This document shows, one piece after another, positions 8,899-18,529 of a stretch of 64,000 nucleotides of DNA (positions are counted from its first letter, which is position 1; each line of letters opens with the position of its first letter). The notes below the pieces were generated by a model. The model saw nothing but the letters and a program-made list of their open reading frames with translations, was not told the origin of the DNA and did not search any database. The stretch is from Candidatus Desulfolinea nitratireducens (GTDB taxonomy: Bacteria > Chloroflexota > Anaerolineae > Anaerolineales > Villigracilaceae). A program made the translations under genes and the position numbers. The stretch covers positions 1-64,000 of the forward strand of contig JACNJN010000086.1 of the NCBI GenBank assembly GCA_014382535.1. Reading direction: 5' to 3'.

Positions 8899-9885
8899 AT
8901 GAAATACACATCTCTATTTTTATCTCTCATGTTGTTTTTTTCCGTAGCCTGTTCATTTGGTGGTTTGCTTGCGGAAGATAGCAAGCTGCCCGAACCACAG
9001 GATCCAATGGAGCAGGGAGAATTACCTCCGCTCTATTTAGGTTTCTCCGTTCATTTGGAAGGTTGGAAACTTGGTAACGATAAGGTTGGTTTTGATCAGG
9101 CGGTCTATGAGAAATATAGCCAGATCATCCTTGGTTATTCAGACCTCGCAAACAGCTATGGGATGCCTTTCACCTGGGAGACAGCCAGCCTGATCGCTCC
9201 AAGCGCAGAATTTGATTCGAATATCTTGTGGCAACTGTATCAGCGCGGCGATGGGATCGGTGTCCACGCTGATCTGGGTGGCAATCCGAATGCCCCCGGT
9301 GGACAAGCTAAATTAACGCGGGATATGAAAAAAATGCGTCTGGAAATGGAATCGATGGGCATCCCCGTCACACATGTTTCGGGGATTTGTTCCACAATGG
9401 ATTGGGTCACAGCCGCGCTGGATGCCGGTTATGAAGCCGCTACCGGCACAGTGGAATATTGTCTGAAATCTCTCCCACTTGAGGAACAATCTGCCGAAAT
9501 ACGCGCCTGCGAATCACCTGCGAAATGTCACGATGCTTATCCCGGCGAGATACCTGATCTGCTCCGCCCCTGGCGAGCAGCAGATGGCAGAAACTGGACG
9601 ACTCCAGCCGACGAAGGGCTTCTGCTCCTCCATGCCGCAGGAAGTTTGCCCTGCACCATGGAAGGCGGCACAGCCCATTGTGATATGCAGATCATCGAAG
9701 ATGCCCTTGCAGCTCGTGAGCCAGATGAATTCCACTCCCTATTTTTCATCTGGAGCCTCGGTTCGCAATTGGATGAAGAAATCTTAAAAACTTTCTATGA
9801 GAGGGTCCAGCCTTATATCGAAAGCGGCGATATAATCTGGCAAACCATACCCCAGGTAGTTGATAAATATAAAGCAATAGAGTAA
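8899..9885 (+). CDS. lipoprotein, polysaccharide-deacetylase-like fold (putative)
   Basis: Start at 8899 preferred (SD aaagga; lipobox LFFSVACS). HADLGG, THVSGICSTMDWVTAALDAGYEAATG resemble glycoside hydrolase/deacetylase fold proteins. Confidence 0.6.
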   Translation: MKYTSLFLSLMLFFSVACSFGGLLAEDSKLPEPQDPMEQGELPPLYLGFSVHLEGWKLGNDKVGFDQAVYEKYSQIILGYSDLANSYGMPFTWETASLIAPSAEFDSNILWQLYQRGDGIGVHADLGGNPNAPGGQAKLTRDMKKMRLEMESMGIPVTHVSGICSTMDWVTAALDAGYEAATGTVEYCLKSLPLEEQSAEIRACESPAKCHDAYPGEIPDLLRPWRAADGRNWTTPADEGLLLLHAAGSLPCTMEGGTAHCDMQIIEDALAAREPDEFHSLFFIWSLGSQLDEEILKTFYERVQPYIESGDIIWQTIPQVVDKYKAIE

Positions 9886-9935
9886 AAGAACAAGCGCCTT
9901 ATTGATATTTACTAAACTCAGTTGTTTTTATCTGA

Positions 9936-10015
9936 GTATCGTCCCGCAAGTTCCAATGAAACAGGTCTGCGGAAAAGATAAACCTGCGGGACGCTCACAA
10001 GTTGCGTTGGGTTTG
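9936..10015. repeat. dispersed repeat with gtcccgcaagtt/aacctgcgggac arms, copy 2
   Basis: Same orientation and near-identical to 8745-8823. Confidence 0.85.
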
Positions 10016-10028
10016 ATTGGGCTTCGTT

Positions 10029-10334
10029 CTATCCTGCAAACGAATATTCTCGAACTTCTTTTTGTAGACGATCTCCCAATATATCTTGTGCAACATCCAA
10101 ATCATAATCGCTTTGTAGCCCCATCCAAAATTGTGGCGACATACCAAAAAATCTCGCCAACCGTAATGCTGTATCAGCTGTGATGCGTCGTTTTCCCAAT
10201 ACAACTTCATTGATACGTCTGGCATGTACACCAATTTCTATCGCCAAACGATTTTGACTCAGTTCCATTGGCTTTAGAAATTCTTCCAATAATACTTCAC
10301 CGGGGTGAACAGGGTTTAGTTTGTTTTCAGACAT
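10029..10334 (-). CDS. higA: HigA-family antitoxin (XRE HTH)
   Basis: NPVHPGEVLLEEFLKPMELSQNRLAIEIGVHARRINEVVLGKRRITADTALRLARFFGMSPQFWMGLQSDYDLD. Confidence 0.9.
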   Translation of the reverse strand: MSENKLNPVHPGEVLLEEFLKPMELSQNRLAIEIGVHARRINEVVLGKRRITADTALRLARFFGMSPQFWMGLQSDYDLDVAQDILGDRLQKEVREYSFAG

Positions 10335-10354
10335 TTTCTCATTTTCCTATACTG

Positions 10355-10564
10355 TTAATGATAATCAACGATTTCTACATTCAGCACATCGCCATCTGCC
10401 CAATCAAAACATATTCTCCATTGATCGTTGATCCGGATGCTGTATTGACCTTCTCGATCTCCCTTCAATTTTTCCAAACGATTTGCTGGCGGAACTCGCA
10501 AATCATTTATATCTATTAGGCGGCATGAGATTAAAAGCAGATGTGGAGAAGCGTAGCATAATTT
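10355..10564 (-). pseudogene. higB: HigB/RelE toxin remnant lacking its N-terminus
   Basis: Reverse-strand reading gives ...RLIDINDLRVPPANRLEKLKGDREGQYSIRINDQWRICFDWADGDVLNVEIVDYH*. In-frame upstream stop at 10565-10567; no ATG; about 30 N-terminal residues missing. Confidence 0.75.
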
Positions 10565-10581
10565 TTAGAAGGGCTTAAAGG

Positions 10582-10929
10582 TTAGCTTTCCACCCCAAGC
10601 GCGTAATTTACACTCGACTCGATCAACTCCCGAAGCGCTGCATTATCTGAAATTATCAAATCTGAAAGAGCCAGATATTCTTTTTTGATCGGCCCTTTGG
10701 GAAAGAACCTGAACTCCTTGCCTTTGCAGCCCTCAATAAGTTTCTTTCTTCTGTCCGGAGGAAGCTTGATCGCGAAGCCTGCCGGGCTTAACGATGCGAA
10801 GATTTTTCCATTGGCATACAGGGCCGCGCCACTGAAGAAGTGTTTGGTTTCGAGCATTACCCCGTCAATTTGGAGCGGTTTCAGCCTTTCAACAATTTCT
10901 TTCAGGAGGCTCAAGAATGGTTCGGCCAT
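10582..10929 (-). CDS. TfoX/Sxy N-terminal domain protein
   Basis: VMLETKHFFSGAALYANGKIFASLSPAGFAIKLPPDRRKKL typical TfoX_N. Confidence 0.8.
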   Translation of the reverse strand: MAEPFLSLLKEIVERLKPLQIDGVMLETKHFFSGAALYANGKIFASLSPAGFAIKLPPDRRKKLIEGCKGKEFRFFPKGPIKKEYLALSDLIISDNAALRELIESSVNYALGVES

Positions 10930-10950
10930 TTACTCTTTGCCAAAATCCGC

Positions 10951-11337
10951 TTACGCTAAGATTTCGTTGTCTGATTTCTTTGCCGTGAAGGTCCCGGTCA
11001 GATAGGTTGATGTGAATATCAATATAAAGGGAATCCAGGTTCCCAATACGCTTCTAAACATATCCAAGCTTCGATTGATGATCAATGCCACCAGAAAGAA
11101 ATCGACAAGAATTACAAAGGAAACAAAAATCAGCGCTGTTTGCAGAGGCGGAGTATAGTTAAATTTTTTGAAATAGTTCAACGAGATCAGTGTAAAAAAT
11201 ATTGGCGCTCCTATGGCATGTACTATTAATGTGATCTCCATTGAGACAGTCGCCATGCCAATTCCCATCGTTGCCCCGCAGAGTGCCCAACCGATAAAAG
11301 CATGAGCTAAAATGATCCAACCTTTTTTTCGATCCAT
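10951..11337 (-). CDS. hypothetical membrane protein
   Basis: 128 aa, four hydrophobic segments, SD (aaaggag). Confidence 0.65.
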   Translation of the reverse strand: MDRKKGWIILAHAFIGWALCGATMGIGMATVSMEITLIVHAIGAPIFFTLISLNYFKKFNYTPPLQTALIFVSFVILVDFFLVALIINRSLDMFRSVLGTWIPFILIFTSTYLTGTFTAKKSDNEILA

Positions 11338-11371
11338 TCCATTCTCCTTTTGTCTTGAAAATGTCCTTTTT

Positions 11372-12394
11372 CTACTTCTTGATGACCGAATTATCGCCGA
11401 TATTTAAGGTGGAAGGGGCTTCGCCCTCGCCACACCCCTCGACGTAGGCTTGCTTCCCGATCAAGGAATGAGTCAACACCGAGGAGTGGATATTCGTCTC
11501 CCGCTCGATGATACTGTCTGAAATCTCGCTCTGGCTGATAATGCAATCTGCCCCAATCGAGACATTGGGTCCGATCTTCGAATAGCTGACTTGCGCAGAA
11601 TGGTGGATGTAGACAGGCTCAACAATCTTTACCCCCTCACCTTCGAAGCTTCCAACACTTGCTCCTTCCAACATGGTCGCATTTGTTTCGAGGGTGGCGT
11701 CAATTGTGCCAGTATCCAGCCAAAGGTCAACAGTTTCAGCACGGGCATTTGCCCCCTTTTCGAGCATGATGTTTATCGCATCGGCGAGGAAAAATTCGTT
11801 TTTAAGCGTCACATTGAGTTCGATTTGCTTATCGATTGCAGTGACCAAATCGGCGCTTTCTCTAAAATAATAACAGCCGACCACCGCAAGATTATTCTCG
11901 ATTGTCTCAGGTTTCTCCACCAAATGTGTGACTTTGCCTTCCGCATCAGTAACGGCCACCCCAAAGCGACGGGGATCAGGCACAGCTTTCACCCAGGCAA
12001 CCACATCCATTTTTTCATCGGCAATGAAGCTGAAATCAGTCTCGATGAGCGTATCGGAAAAGATCATGATCATTGGCCCGCCAAGATGCTCTTTGGTCAG
12101 GTAGATCGCGTGAGACTGCCCCTTCATCTCGGTCTGCACCACATAATGCGCCTTGATTTCTGGATAATGCTCGGCGATATAAGGTGGAATTTGGGTCTCG
12201 CCCAAATAAGGTCCGACGATGAAAATATACTCCACATCGAAACCGGCAGGCAGCGTTTTGAAAATATCCATCAGATGGTCGAGGGAGGCTTTCCCCGCCA
12301 CGCTGACGAGGGGTTTCGGTTTTGACCAGGTATGAGGGCGCATCCGCGTCCCCCATCCAGCCATGGGGATGACGATTTTTAGGGTTTGAGTCAT
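11372..12394 (-). CDS. sugar-phosphate nucleotidyltransferase
   Basis: IVIPMAGWGTRMRPHTWSKPKPLVSVAGK N-terminal signature, left-handed beta-helix-like C-terminus. Confidence 0.88.
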   Translation of the reverse strand: MTQTLKIVIPMAGWGTRMRPHTWSKPKPLVSVAGKASLDHLMDIFKTLPAGFDVEYIFIVGPYLGETQIPPYIAEHYPEIKAHYVVQTEMKGQSHAIYLTKEHLGGPMIMIFSDTLIETDFSFIADEKMDVVAWVKAVPDPRRFGVAVTDAEGKVTHLVEKPETIENNLAVVGCYYFRESADLVTAIDKQIELNVTLKNEFFLADAINIMLEKGANARAETVDLWLDTGTIDATLETNATMLEGASVGSFEGEGVKIVEPVYIHHSAQVSYSKIGPNVSIGADCIISQSEISDSIIERETNIHSSVLTHSLIGKQAYVEGCGEGEAPSTLNIGDNSVIKK

Positions 12395-12497
12395 GATTAT
12401 TGCTCCAGTTATGAATTTGGTGAAATGAGAAGGCGTCGCACCTTGCTAAACTAGCGCCAGCTTTTATCTGAGGTGCGATGCACAGCACATTATTGTT

Positions 12498-13208
12498 TTA
12501 CAATGCCCTTTTGGCGGGGACACCCTCTCTGCGCGGATATTGAGATGGGGTCGTGCCAACTTTATCTGCCAGAACAAGATATCGTTCTTCAACCACACTT
12601 GGCAAGGTGACCGGGATCACCTGTCGCAAATGCCCGCCCAAAATGGTCAGCGCGTTTTCAGCGGCATGGGTTTCGGCGGGACCACTTTCCCCTTTTTGAG
12701 CGAGCATTGTCCCGCCAACTTTGACCAGAGGTAAAAGATATTCACTTAGCACTGACAATTTGGCAACAGCGCGGGCGAGGGCCCAATCGTAGCTTTCGCG
12801 GTGTTTGGGATGCTGCCCAAGCGTTTCGGCGCGGCTTTGGATGACGTTGACATCTTCGAGATGCAGGGTTTCAACGATATGGCGGCAGAAATTTGCTTTC
12901 TTTGCCACCGATTCGACCAGGGTCAGTTTTAAACGGGGATAAAGTATCTTCAGGGGAATGCCCGGGAAACCGGCACCAGTCCCAATATCCACGAGCGTTT
13001 TCGGTGGGTCAGCTCCCCACGCCAGCACGCAGGAGAAGGAATCCAGGAAATGTTTGCAGCGAATCCCCTCCTCATCCCGAATCGCGGTCAGACTGATTTT
13101 TTCGTTCCAGATAAGCAGCTCACGTTCATAGATGGATAATGCGATTACCTGCTTGTTGGTAAGTTGAATCCCGAAAAGCTCCTGCGCGTTTTGGACGAGT
13201 TTTTGCAT
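12498..13208 (-). CDS. rsmG: 16S rRNA (guanine(527)-N7)-methyltransferase RsmG
   Basis: LVDIGTGAGFPGIPLKILYPRLKLTLVESVAKKANFCRHIVETLHLEDV...DWALARAVAKL. Confidence 0.92.
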   Translation of the reverse strand: MQKLVQNAQELFGIQLTNKQVIALSIYERELLIWNEKISLTAIRDEEGIRCKHFLDSFSCVLAWGADPPKTLVDIGTGAGFPGIPLKILYPRLKLTLVESVAKKANFCRHIVETLHLEDVNVIQSRAETLGQHPKHRESYDWALARAVAKLSVLSEYLLPLVKVGGTMLAQKGESGPAETHAAENALTILGGHLRQVIPVTLPSVVEERYLVLADKVGTTPSQYPRREGVPAKRAL

Positions 13209-13225
13209 AAGGGCGATTATATAAC

Positions 13226-13261
13226 AAAAGGACAGATAGCGTGATGGCTATCTGTCCTTTT
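13226..13261. terminator. hairpin terminator
   Basis: aaaaggacagatagc...gctatctgtcctttt perfect 15-bp stem. Confidence 0.7.
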
Positions 13262-13315
13262 CCACTTTTCCCTCCCCCGCTTGCGGGGGAGGGTCAGGGT
13301 GGGGGATTTAGCTAG

Positions 13316-14245
13316 TTACTTCTCGTTTTTCGTTTCTTTTGCTGCTTTTTTCTTTCTATTGCGACGCACGATTGCCCGGAGGCCAAGGAAGACCAGATAG
13401 AGAGGCAGGAAGAATGTGAGCAATACGGGCAGGATCAGGATGATGAAGCGAATAATAAACTGGACGAAGCCCTGCATATAGTCGATCAAATCTTGAACCG
13501 CTGCGTTGGCCGTTTCGCCAAGTTTCCAGCCGCCAATTTCAATCGGCTGGGATTTTTCGTCTGCGATCACGCTCACGCTAATTGAAGAAAGTGCAGCGGA
13601 ACGTTCGTAATAATTGATCTGGCCGGTCAGGACTTCGATATCGCTCTGGATCACCTGTAGTTGGGCGTAGACTGAGAGGACATCCTCTGTGCTGTAGGCT
13701 TGATCCATGATCTCAAGCAATTTCTCTTCTGCGGCTTCTTTTGCCTTCAGCCGTGATTGAAGATCAACATACTGATCAGTAACATCTTCGCCTGAAACAT
13801 TCTCTGAATTTACTTCAACAACATCAGCCTTGATGCGTTCCAGCGCATCATCCAGACTCTCTGAGGGAACTCGGATGGTGATCTCCCCTTCGGGAACTCT
13901 GACACCATTATTGGCATAGGTTTGATAAGTATTGGAGGAAACGACATGCCCGCCCAGGGAGCTTGCCAGCCTGGTGATGGCCTTGATTGTTTTTTCAGGA
14001 TCATCAACAGTGATGCTCAGATTGGCATTTTTGATCACGAGGCGTTCCTGTTGGGCGGCCTCCACAGACGATGAGACACTCCGCCCGTCAGAATCAGACA
14101 TCGCCTCAGCGGCGGCGGGCATCTCCATTACGGGAGCAAAACTTTCCTCCATGCCCATATCGTAGGAGGGGGCAGAGGCTGCCCTGGCTCCACATCCTGT
14201 TAGTAAAACGAGAGCGGCAAGTATGGCAATCCAATAGTGTTTCAT
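13316..14245 (-). CDS. DUF4349 domain-containing lipoprotein
   Basis: Lipobox VLLTGCGA; RLVIKNANLSITVDDPEKTIKAITRLASSLGGHVVSS...VTDQYVDLQSRLKAKEAAEEKLLEIMDQA. Confidence 0.88.
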   Translation of the reverse strand: MKHYWIAILAALVLLTGCGARAASAPSYDMGMEESFAPVMEMPAAAEAMSDSDGRSVSSSVEAAQQERLVIKNANLSITVDDPEKTIKAITRLASSLGGHVVSSNTYQTYANNGVRVPEGEITIRVPSESLDDALERIKADVVEVNSENVSGEDVTDQYVDLQSRLKAKEAAEEKLLEIMDQAYSTEDVLSVYAQLQVIQSDIEVLTGQINYYERSAALSSISVSVIADEKSQPIEIGGWKLGETANAAVQDLIDYMQGFVQFIIRFIILILPVLLTFFLPLYLVFLGLRAIVRRNRKKKAAKETKNEK

Positions 14246-14355
14246 GATTTTCTCCTCTTTTGAAAGATCAATATTCTTCCCTAAAGACGCCTGTCCTTTG
14301 AAAAAGTTCCCCTCCCCAACATTTTCCCTGCTGGCAGTGCGACTGAGATTGGCAG

Positions 14356-15090
14356 TTACCAGCCCTCTGCCAGTCTGAGGGCATGTTTTTCAGGCAAACG
14401 CGCTTCACGAATGCGGGCCTGCACGGATTTGATATTATACTCAACGCGCTGCGGTTCCCAGGTTAGCGCTTCTGTATCGAAGATCACATAAGCGGCACGC
14501 GGATCACGGTCACGGGGTTGCCCGACCGAGCCGGGGTTGAGAATAGCACGGCCGGTTAAGGGAACAGGCATCCCCACGTGTGGCATATCCAATGATATAC
14601 GATTTAAATTTGGATCCAATTGGAAAATACTCTGGACATGCGTATGCCCCACAAAACAAAAATCTGTATTAAATTCTTCAAAATTCAACCGTGCTGAAAG
14701 CGTATTCAAAATATATTCCCAGACGGGGTCGCGCGGACTGCCGTGGACAAGGGTCACGTGCTCACTGATTTCAACCTTCCTGGAAGGAAGGGAACGCAGG
14801 AATTTAATACTGTCAGCCGAAAGAACCCGCTCATGCCAAATCAGCGAGCGGCGCGCATCACCATTAAAAGAATCGAGGGGCATATCGCCCAGCGCGGCAA
14901 CATCGTGGTTCCCGAGCACGCAAACTACATTTGGCTGCTCGCTTAATAATTCTACACAGGCGTTCGGATCCGGCCCATAGCCAACCACATCACCCAAACA
15001 CCAGACAGCGTCAACCCCTTCGGCATCATTGAGCACTGCTGTAAGGGCAGTGTAATTTGCATGAATGTCAGAAAGTACCAATACGCGCAT
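14356..15090 (-). CDS. metallophosphoesterase (YfcE/MJ0936-like phosphodiesterase)
   Basis: MRVLVLSDIHANYTALTAV...CLGDVVGYGPDP...VLGNHD...FVGHTHVQ. Confidence 0.88.
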   Translation of the reverse strand: MRVLVLSDIHANYTALTAVLNDAEGVDAVWCLGDVVGYGPDPNACVELLSEQPNVVCVLGNHDVAALGDMPLDSFNGDARRSLIWHERVLSADSIKFLRSLPSRKVEISEHVTLVHGSPRDPVWEYILNTLSARLNFEEFNTDFCFVGHTHVQSIFQLDPNLNRISLDMPHVGMPVPLTGRAILNPGSVGQPRDRDPRAAYVIFDTEALTWEPQRVEYNIKSVQARIREARLPEKHALRLAEGW

Positions 15091-16308
15091 CTATGTATTC
15101 TCCAGTAATATTTCAATTTGAGAGAGGATAATTTCTGCCACTTCAAATTTACTACGCAGCGAGAGTTTTTCCTGTTTGCCATCCGCAAAAAGCAGTATTA
15201 CCCGATTATCATCCAGATCAAAACCGGCATCCTCTGCAGAGATATCGTTGGCGACGATCAGATCCAGTTTTTTTGAGGATAGTTTTTCAGAGGCATTCTT
15301 AAGTAAATCGCGACTCTCTGCGGCGAATCCTACCACAACACGAGGACGTTCCGCATCTGCTTTCAGGCTTGCCACCTTTTTCAAAACATCGGGTGCAGCC
15401 TCGAGCGTGATCTGCGGAATCCCATCCCTTTTTTTGAGTTTTTTCCCCGCAACTTTTGTCGGTCTGAAATCAGCGACCGCCGCCGCCATAATGAGCGCAT
15501 CAGCGCCAGTGGATGCGGCTAAAACTGCCTCCAGTACATCTTGCGCTGTGCGCGCCAAAACGAGACGTGCCCCAATGGGGGGAAGCAACGCAGTGGGCGT
15601 AGAGATGAGCGTCACCTCGGCGCCTGCATCAACCGCAGCCTGGGCGAGGGCATAGCCTTGTTTACCTGAAGATCGATTTGTGATAAAGCGGACGGGGTCG
15701 ATTGGCTCCTGTGTTCCCCCGGCAGTGATAACGATCTTTTTCCCTGCGAGTTTGCCGCCTATCCCCAGGACGCAGCGAATATGTCCGATTAATTCAGCAG
15801 GCTCAACCATGCGCCCCTTCCCTACCAGCCCGGATGCCATTCTCCCCTCGCCGGGGCCGGCAAAGTAAACGTCGCGTTCCTGAAGGATGCGCACATTTTC
15901 CTGTGTGGCAGGATGTTCGTACATGCCTACATCCATTGCGGGGGCGACCATGGTTGGGCATTGCGCTGCCAAGGCCGTGATGGAGAGCAGATCATTCGCC
16001 TGCCCCTGCGCAAGTTTGGCGAGGGTATTGGCTGTACATGGGGCGATCAGGAGCAGATCAGCGGTATGTCCCAACCCAACATGGAGCACATGTGCCTCGC
16101 CGCCCCAAAGTTCTTTGTCAGTAAAGGCTTTTTTACCGGTTAACGATTGAAAGCTAAGTGGGGAGATAAAACCCTCGGCAGCGCGGGTCAGGATCACATC
16201 CACGTGTGCCCCTCCCTGGGTTAGTCTGGATGCCAGATCCGCCGCTTTATAGGCTGCGATGGAACCGGTCACCCCGAGCAAAATTCGCTTATCTTTCAGG
16301 TTAGTCAT
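15091..16308 (-). CDS. coaBC: bifunctional phosphopantothenoylcysteine decarboxylase / phosphopantothenate-cysteine ligase
   Basis: KRILLGVTGSIAAYKAADLASRLTQGGAHVDVILT...APAMDVGMYEHPATQENV...ITAGGTQEPIDPVRFITNRSSGKQGYALA. Start at 16308 (MTNLKDKR) preferred because TATAAT lies 6 nt upstream; the ORF is open to 16338. Confidence 0.93.
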   Translation of the reverse strand: MTNLKDKRILLGVTGSIAAYKAADLASRLTQGGAHVDVILTRAAEGFISPLSFQSLTGKKAFTDKELWGGEAHVLHVGLGHTADLLLIAPCTANTLAKLAQGQANDLLSITALAAQCPTMVAPAMDVGMYEHPATQENVRILQERDVYFAGPGEGRMASGLVGKGRMVEPAELIGHIRCVLGIGGKLAGKKIVITAGGTQEPIDPVRFITNRSSGKQGYALAQAAVDAGAEVTLISTPTALLPPIGARLVLARTAQDVLEAVLAASTGADALIMAAAVADFRPTKVAGKKLKKRDGIPQITLEAAPDVLKKVASLKADAERPRVVVGFAAESRDLLKNASEKLSSKKLDLIVANDISAEDAGFDLDDNRVILLFADGKQEKLSLRSKFEVAEIILSQIEILLENT

Positions 16309-16391
16309 AGGGGAATTATAAACGAAGAAAGCTTTCATTCACTTTGCAACCCGCTGCCAAATTGAACTGCACCTGTTATAATTTTCAGACG

Positions 16392-17516
16392 ATGGCTGAA
16401 GGAAAATTACTTAACGATCGATATCAACTTCTTGACCGCCAGGGAGATGGTGGCATGGCGACAGTTTATCGTGCCCGCGATAAAGAGCTGGAGCGTGATG
16501 TCGCCATAAAGTTGTTGAGAGACGATTATTCGGATGATGAAAAATTTCGTGCCCGCTTCCGTCAGGAGGCGCGGGCTGCGGCGAATCTTTCGCATCCCAA
16601 TATTGTTACCGTACATGATTTTGGGTACGATGTGGGTAAACTCTTCATCGTGATGGAATATGTCCCCGGCTTCGATATGAAAAAGATCATCCGCAAACGA
16701 GGTCGTGTTTCTGTTAAAAACGCGATCCCCCTGATGACACAGGCTTGTGCGGGGATCGGGTATGCCCATCGGGCCGGGCTGGTACATTGCGATGTCAAAC
16801 CGCATAATATGCTCGTCACCTCAGATGGCCGTCTGAAAGTGACTGATTTTGGGATTGCCCGGGCTCTTGCCTCCATTCGCCACGATGAATATACTGACGT
16901 GGTTTGGGGATCACCGCAATATTTTTCACCGGAGCAAGCCACAGGCAGCGCACCTTCACCTGCTTCAGATGTATATTCCTTGGGCGTTATTCTTTACGAA
17001 TTACTGACTGGCACGTTGCCCTTTATGGCTTCTGATGCAGAAGCGCTGGCCCGCCTGCATATGACCCAGATTCCCGTGCCGCTGAGCGAATATATTCCTG
17101 ATATCCCTCCTGCGCTGGAGCAGATCGTTGCCAAAGTCCTCGCCAAGGAACCCTCCCGCCGGTACCGGACAGCTGATCAGCTTGGGCGTGTGCTGGAAAC
17201 CTTTGGGACGGGTGAAGCCAATTCCGTCTCGACACCGATTTCTGTACCGGTCTCTGCCCCAATCTCGCAGCCGCCTTTCAACATTCCCGGGTACACTCCC
17301 GAACCTGAGCCTGTATCATCCCCGCAGGCCCCCCCCAATTATCAACATTTGACTGATATCGAAGATGCCCCTGATTTTGCCTATGAGCCAGACACTGCAT
17401 TTAGCGAAATCGATTGGGCTTCCGTTGGCCTGGGCTTGCTGGCATTGATCCTTGCCGGAGGGCTGATCCCCTTTTGGATGTGGGTTTATTTCACTTATAA
17501 CCCGCCGATAGGGTAG
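16392..17516 (+). CDS. serine/threonine protein kinase with C-terminal TM segment
   Basis: LNDRYQLLDRQGDGGMATVYRARDKELERDVAIKLL...HCDVKPHNMLVTSDGRLKVTDFGIARA; start at 16392 preferred. Confidence 0.92.
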   Translation: MAEGKLLNDRYQLLDRQGDGGMATVYRARDKELERDVAIKLLRDDYSDDEKFRARFRQEARAAANLSHPNIVTVHDFGYDVGKLFIVMEYVPGFDMKKIIRKRGRVSVKNAIPLMTQACAGIGYAHRAGLVHCDVKPHNMLVTSDGRLKVTDFGIARALASIRHDEYTDVVWGSPQYFSPEQATGSAPSPASDVYSLGVILYELLTGTLPFMASDAEALARLHMTQIPVPLSEYIPDIPPALEQIVAKVLAKEPSRRYRTADQLGRVLETFGTGEANSVSTPISVPVSAPISQPPFNIPGYTPEPEPVSSPQAPPNYQHLTDIEDAPDFAYEPDTAFSEIDWASVGLGLLALILAGGLIPFWMWVYFTYNPPIG

Positions 17517-17526
17517 GGAAAACTCT

Positions 17527-17793
17527 GTGATTAAATACATCGAGAACAAAGAAGATAAACTTGTTGTTACCCTGCAAGATGGGCGTACAGTTACCGCTCC
17601 TCTGGCATGGTATCCTCGCCTGCTTCATGGCACAAGTGAAGAGAGAAATAAATGGCGCTTGATCGGTGGAGGAGAGGAAATTCATTGGGAGATTTTGGAT
17701 GAAGATATCAGTGTTGAACACCTTCTTGCCGGGATACCTTCCAATGAGAGTCAGAAATCCCTGCAGCAATGGTTAAAATCGCGAAATAATTAG
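17527..17793 (+). CDS. DUF2442 domain-containing protein
   Basis: LVVTLQDGRTVTAPLAWYPRLLHGTSEERNKWRLIGGGEEIHWEILDEDISVEHLLAG. Confidence 0.85.
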   Translation: MIKYIENKEDKLVVTLQDGRTVTAPLAWYPRLLHGTSEERNKWRLIGGGEEIHWEILDEDISVEHLLAGIPSNESQKSLQQWLKSRNN

Positions 17794-17811
17794 CTCTTGG
17801 AATTTATATAA

Positions 17812-18477
17812 ATGCCTAATCCTCCTGTAATCGCCCCCTCGATCCTCGCCGCCGACTTTAGACAACTCGGCGCGGATATCGCTGCCTGCGAGGCCGCAGG
17901 TGCTGAATGGATCCATATTGACGTGATGGATGGTCATTTCGTCCCCAATCTGACGATGGGCCCCGTTGTTGTGGAAGCCTGCCGCAAAGCGACCAACCTG
18001 CTCCTCGATGTGCATCTGATGATCGAGAAACCCGAAAATCTGCTCGAAGCCTTTGCCAAAGCTGGGGCTGATCGGCTAACCGTGCATGTTGAAACTTGCC
18101 CGCATCTGCATCGCACGATCCAGCAGATCAAAGGATTGGGTGTAAAGCCTGGGGTTACGTTAAATCCAGGCACACCTGCTTCTGCAATTGCCCCCGTTTT
18201 AGATATGGTTGATCTGGTGCTGGTGATGACGGTTAATCCCGGTTTTGGTGGGCAGGCCTTTATCGAGTCGCAGCTTGCCAAGATCAAGGAAATCCGCTCG
18301 GTGCTGGACGCGATTAACCCTGATGCCTGGCTGGAGGTGGACGGCGGTATCTCGGAGCGAACCCTGCCCAGGGTCCAGAGTGCAGGCGCAGATGCCTTTG
18401 TCGCGGGGAGTGCGGTCTTTAATCATCCTGATGGGATCGAGACCGGGGTACGGATTTTAAAATCCGCTTTGGGTTAA
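17812..18477 (+). CDS. rpe: ribulose-phosphate 3-epimerase
   Basis: VIAPSILAADFRQLGADI...WIHIDVMDGHFVPNLTMGP...VMTVNPGFGGQAFI...EVDGGIS. Confidence 0.95.
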   Translation: MPNPPVIAPSILAADFRQLGADIAACEAAGAEWIHIDVMDGHFVPNLTMGPVVVEACRKATNLLLDVHLMIEKPENLLEAFAKAGADRLTVHVETCPHLHRTIQQIKGLGVKPGVTLNPGTPASAIAPVLDMVDLVLVMTVNPGFGGQAFIESQLAKIKEIRSVLDAINPDAWLEVDGGISERTLPRVQSAGADAFVAGSAVFNHPDGIETGVRILKSALG

Positions 18478-18480
18478 ACA

Positions 18481-18509
18481 AAAAATCACGGTTTGGACCG
18501 TGACTTTTG
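18481..18509 (+). terminator. terminator after rpe
   Basis: aaaatcacggt-ttgg-accgtgactttt hairpin. Confidence 0.6.
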
Positions 18510-18529
18510 AGAAAACAAATTGATCAGCT

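Noticed and set aside
9902-10183. 93-aa plus-strand ORF after the lipoprotein gene
   Set aside because: Translates the repeat copy and the antisense of HigA.
11591-12325. 244-aa plus-strand ORF
   Set aside because: Antisense to the well-supported nucleotidyltransferase; protein lacks recognisable motifs.
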